In this document: positions 62,990 to 64,000 of the stretch, piece by piece
How the letters are laid out: each line of letters begins with the position of its first letter
Numbering within the stretch: position 1 is the stretch's first letter
Assembly (NCBI GenBank): GCA_039619475.1
Contig: CM077115.1
Coordinates: 497,323,352 to 497,387,351 of the forward strand
Length of the DNA: 64,000 bases
From: Icerya purchasi
Taxonomy: Eukaryota; Arthropoda; Insecta; Hemiptera; Monophlebidae
Direction: 5' to 3'
The notes under the pieces: generated by a model
The model's input: the letters and a program-made list of their open reading frames with translations, nothing else
What the model was told of the DNA's origin: nothing
Databases searched by the model: none
Program-made: the position numbers and the translations under genes

Positions 62990-64000
62990 AAAACGACAAA
63001 AAAATCCGATCAAAGTGTACATAACGCTGACGTAATATACCGGTTTCATAATCGAAGTTATAAATAAAGTTAAATTTAAATTTTACCGCATTACTCATTT
63101 TCGTTCTTTCCTGGTTTTTTTTCCAGTAGTTACCGGGATTTTAAAACAATTATCAATAGAGATGGTTAGTTGACCGGATAGATAAAAATAACCGTTAGAG
63201 AAGCGAGTAAAAGTGATTACTGATTGAAAGGCCGGATGATAGATAAGTTAGGATCCTACTGCAGGGGTTTTGAGAAAAAAAGTACAGCGAAATAAAAAGA
63301 GAATGAGAGGTATCAACTGGATAAAATATTGTATAAAGGAGAGAGGGCCGATTTTTTTTTTTTTTTTTTTTTTTTTGTAACGCTGCAAGTTATTGTTGAC
63401 GATGATGAACTTTTCAACAGTTTCAGTACTAACTTTTCTTGAGACTATTATACATGATCAGCTTTTTTTACAGTTCCGGTTGATTATTTTTATTGCACTT
63501 TTTTATTTCGCGTGAATGCTAACAGTCTCATTTATTGCGACCCAAACGTAAAAATTGTTTGAAAAATGTTTTTTTTTTTTAATTTTTATTAATTGGTACG
63601 TACTATTATTTTGAACACTTCTCCGCTGTGTCACTATTATTTTTAGTTAAAACTACCGTCAAAGTATTAAGTACACATGTATTAAAAATCGAAATTCAAA
63701 TGAAAGGTATTTTCCTCTTCTGATTAGTATTGTACGCTAATACACCGACAAAACAGGGTAGTAATTTGAGCAATTATTGCATTAGTAAATCACTGATCGA
63801 GGCATTGTGTAAAAGTTTTTCCAAAAACATACAAACGCATACACAAAATGTTTCCTCCTATATGTAAATATTAGAAATGTTTACTCGCAATTTTAAACTG
63901 GCATATCTGCTGGGTAAGTTTATTCTAAAAGGAACACGTCACTGCAATAAATTTAAAATTCAAATGCGAAGAAATATTTCACGCGTAACTCCATCTAAAC
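62990..64000. other. Right flank, nothing recognised
   Basis: AT-rich with T runs at 63353-63376 and 63568-63580. No exon or element ends supported. Confidence 0.45.

Overview
The window is AT-rich animal nuclear DNA, almost certainly from an insect. The evidence is genes split by GT-AG introns, a chitin-binding RR-2 cuticle protein whose first intron falls in the signal peptide, a GH13 digestive-type alpha-glucosidase, and a typical arthropod set of mobile elements. A sap-feeding hemipteran fits, but that is inference.

Layout. 1-3930 holds the 5' part of a non-LTR retrotransposon on the minus strand. Its ORF1 is complete and its ORF2 is open for 826 codons up to the window edge. 10420-27359 holds seven plus-strand exons, with exactly compatible phases, encoding the last ~449 residues of an alpha-glucosidase; the upstream exons lie outside the window or were not found. 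Its introns are filled with retrotransposon tails, SINEs and simple repeats. 27.4-51.5 kb is mostly a graveyard of mobile DNA. It contains RTE-like remnants, a hAT-like element with an 8-bp target duplication enclosing an R1-like remnant and another retrotransposon tail, a tRNA-derived SINE with a 12-bp target duplication, a Helitron-like stretch, and a CR1/L2-like retrotransposon split by a complete mariner with an intact transposase. 51.5-58.6 kb has two foldback elements (about 0.6 and 1.8 kb). 58810-62943 is a two-exon RR-2 cuticle protein gene with a TATA box and a poly(A) signal. Two short stretches, 44739-44865 and 52979-53090, look like terminal exons of genes I could not identify.

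The two recognised host genes are independent: one digests sugars at a membrane, the other builds cuticle. The rest is layered transposition. One RNase H-bearing retrotransposon family (called family B here) is present as about seven 5'-truncated copies, and one tRNA-derived SINE family (SINE1) as about five. Boundaries of degraded elements are approximate because they were read by eye without alignment tools.
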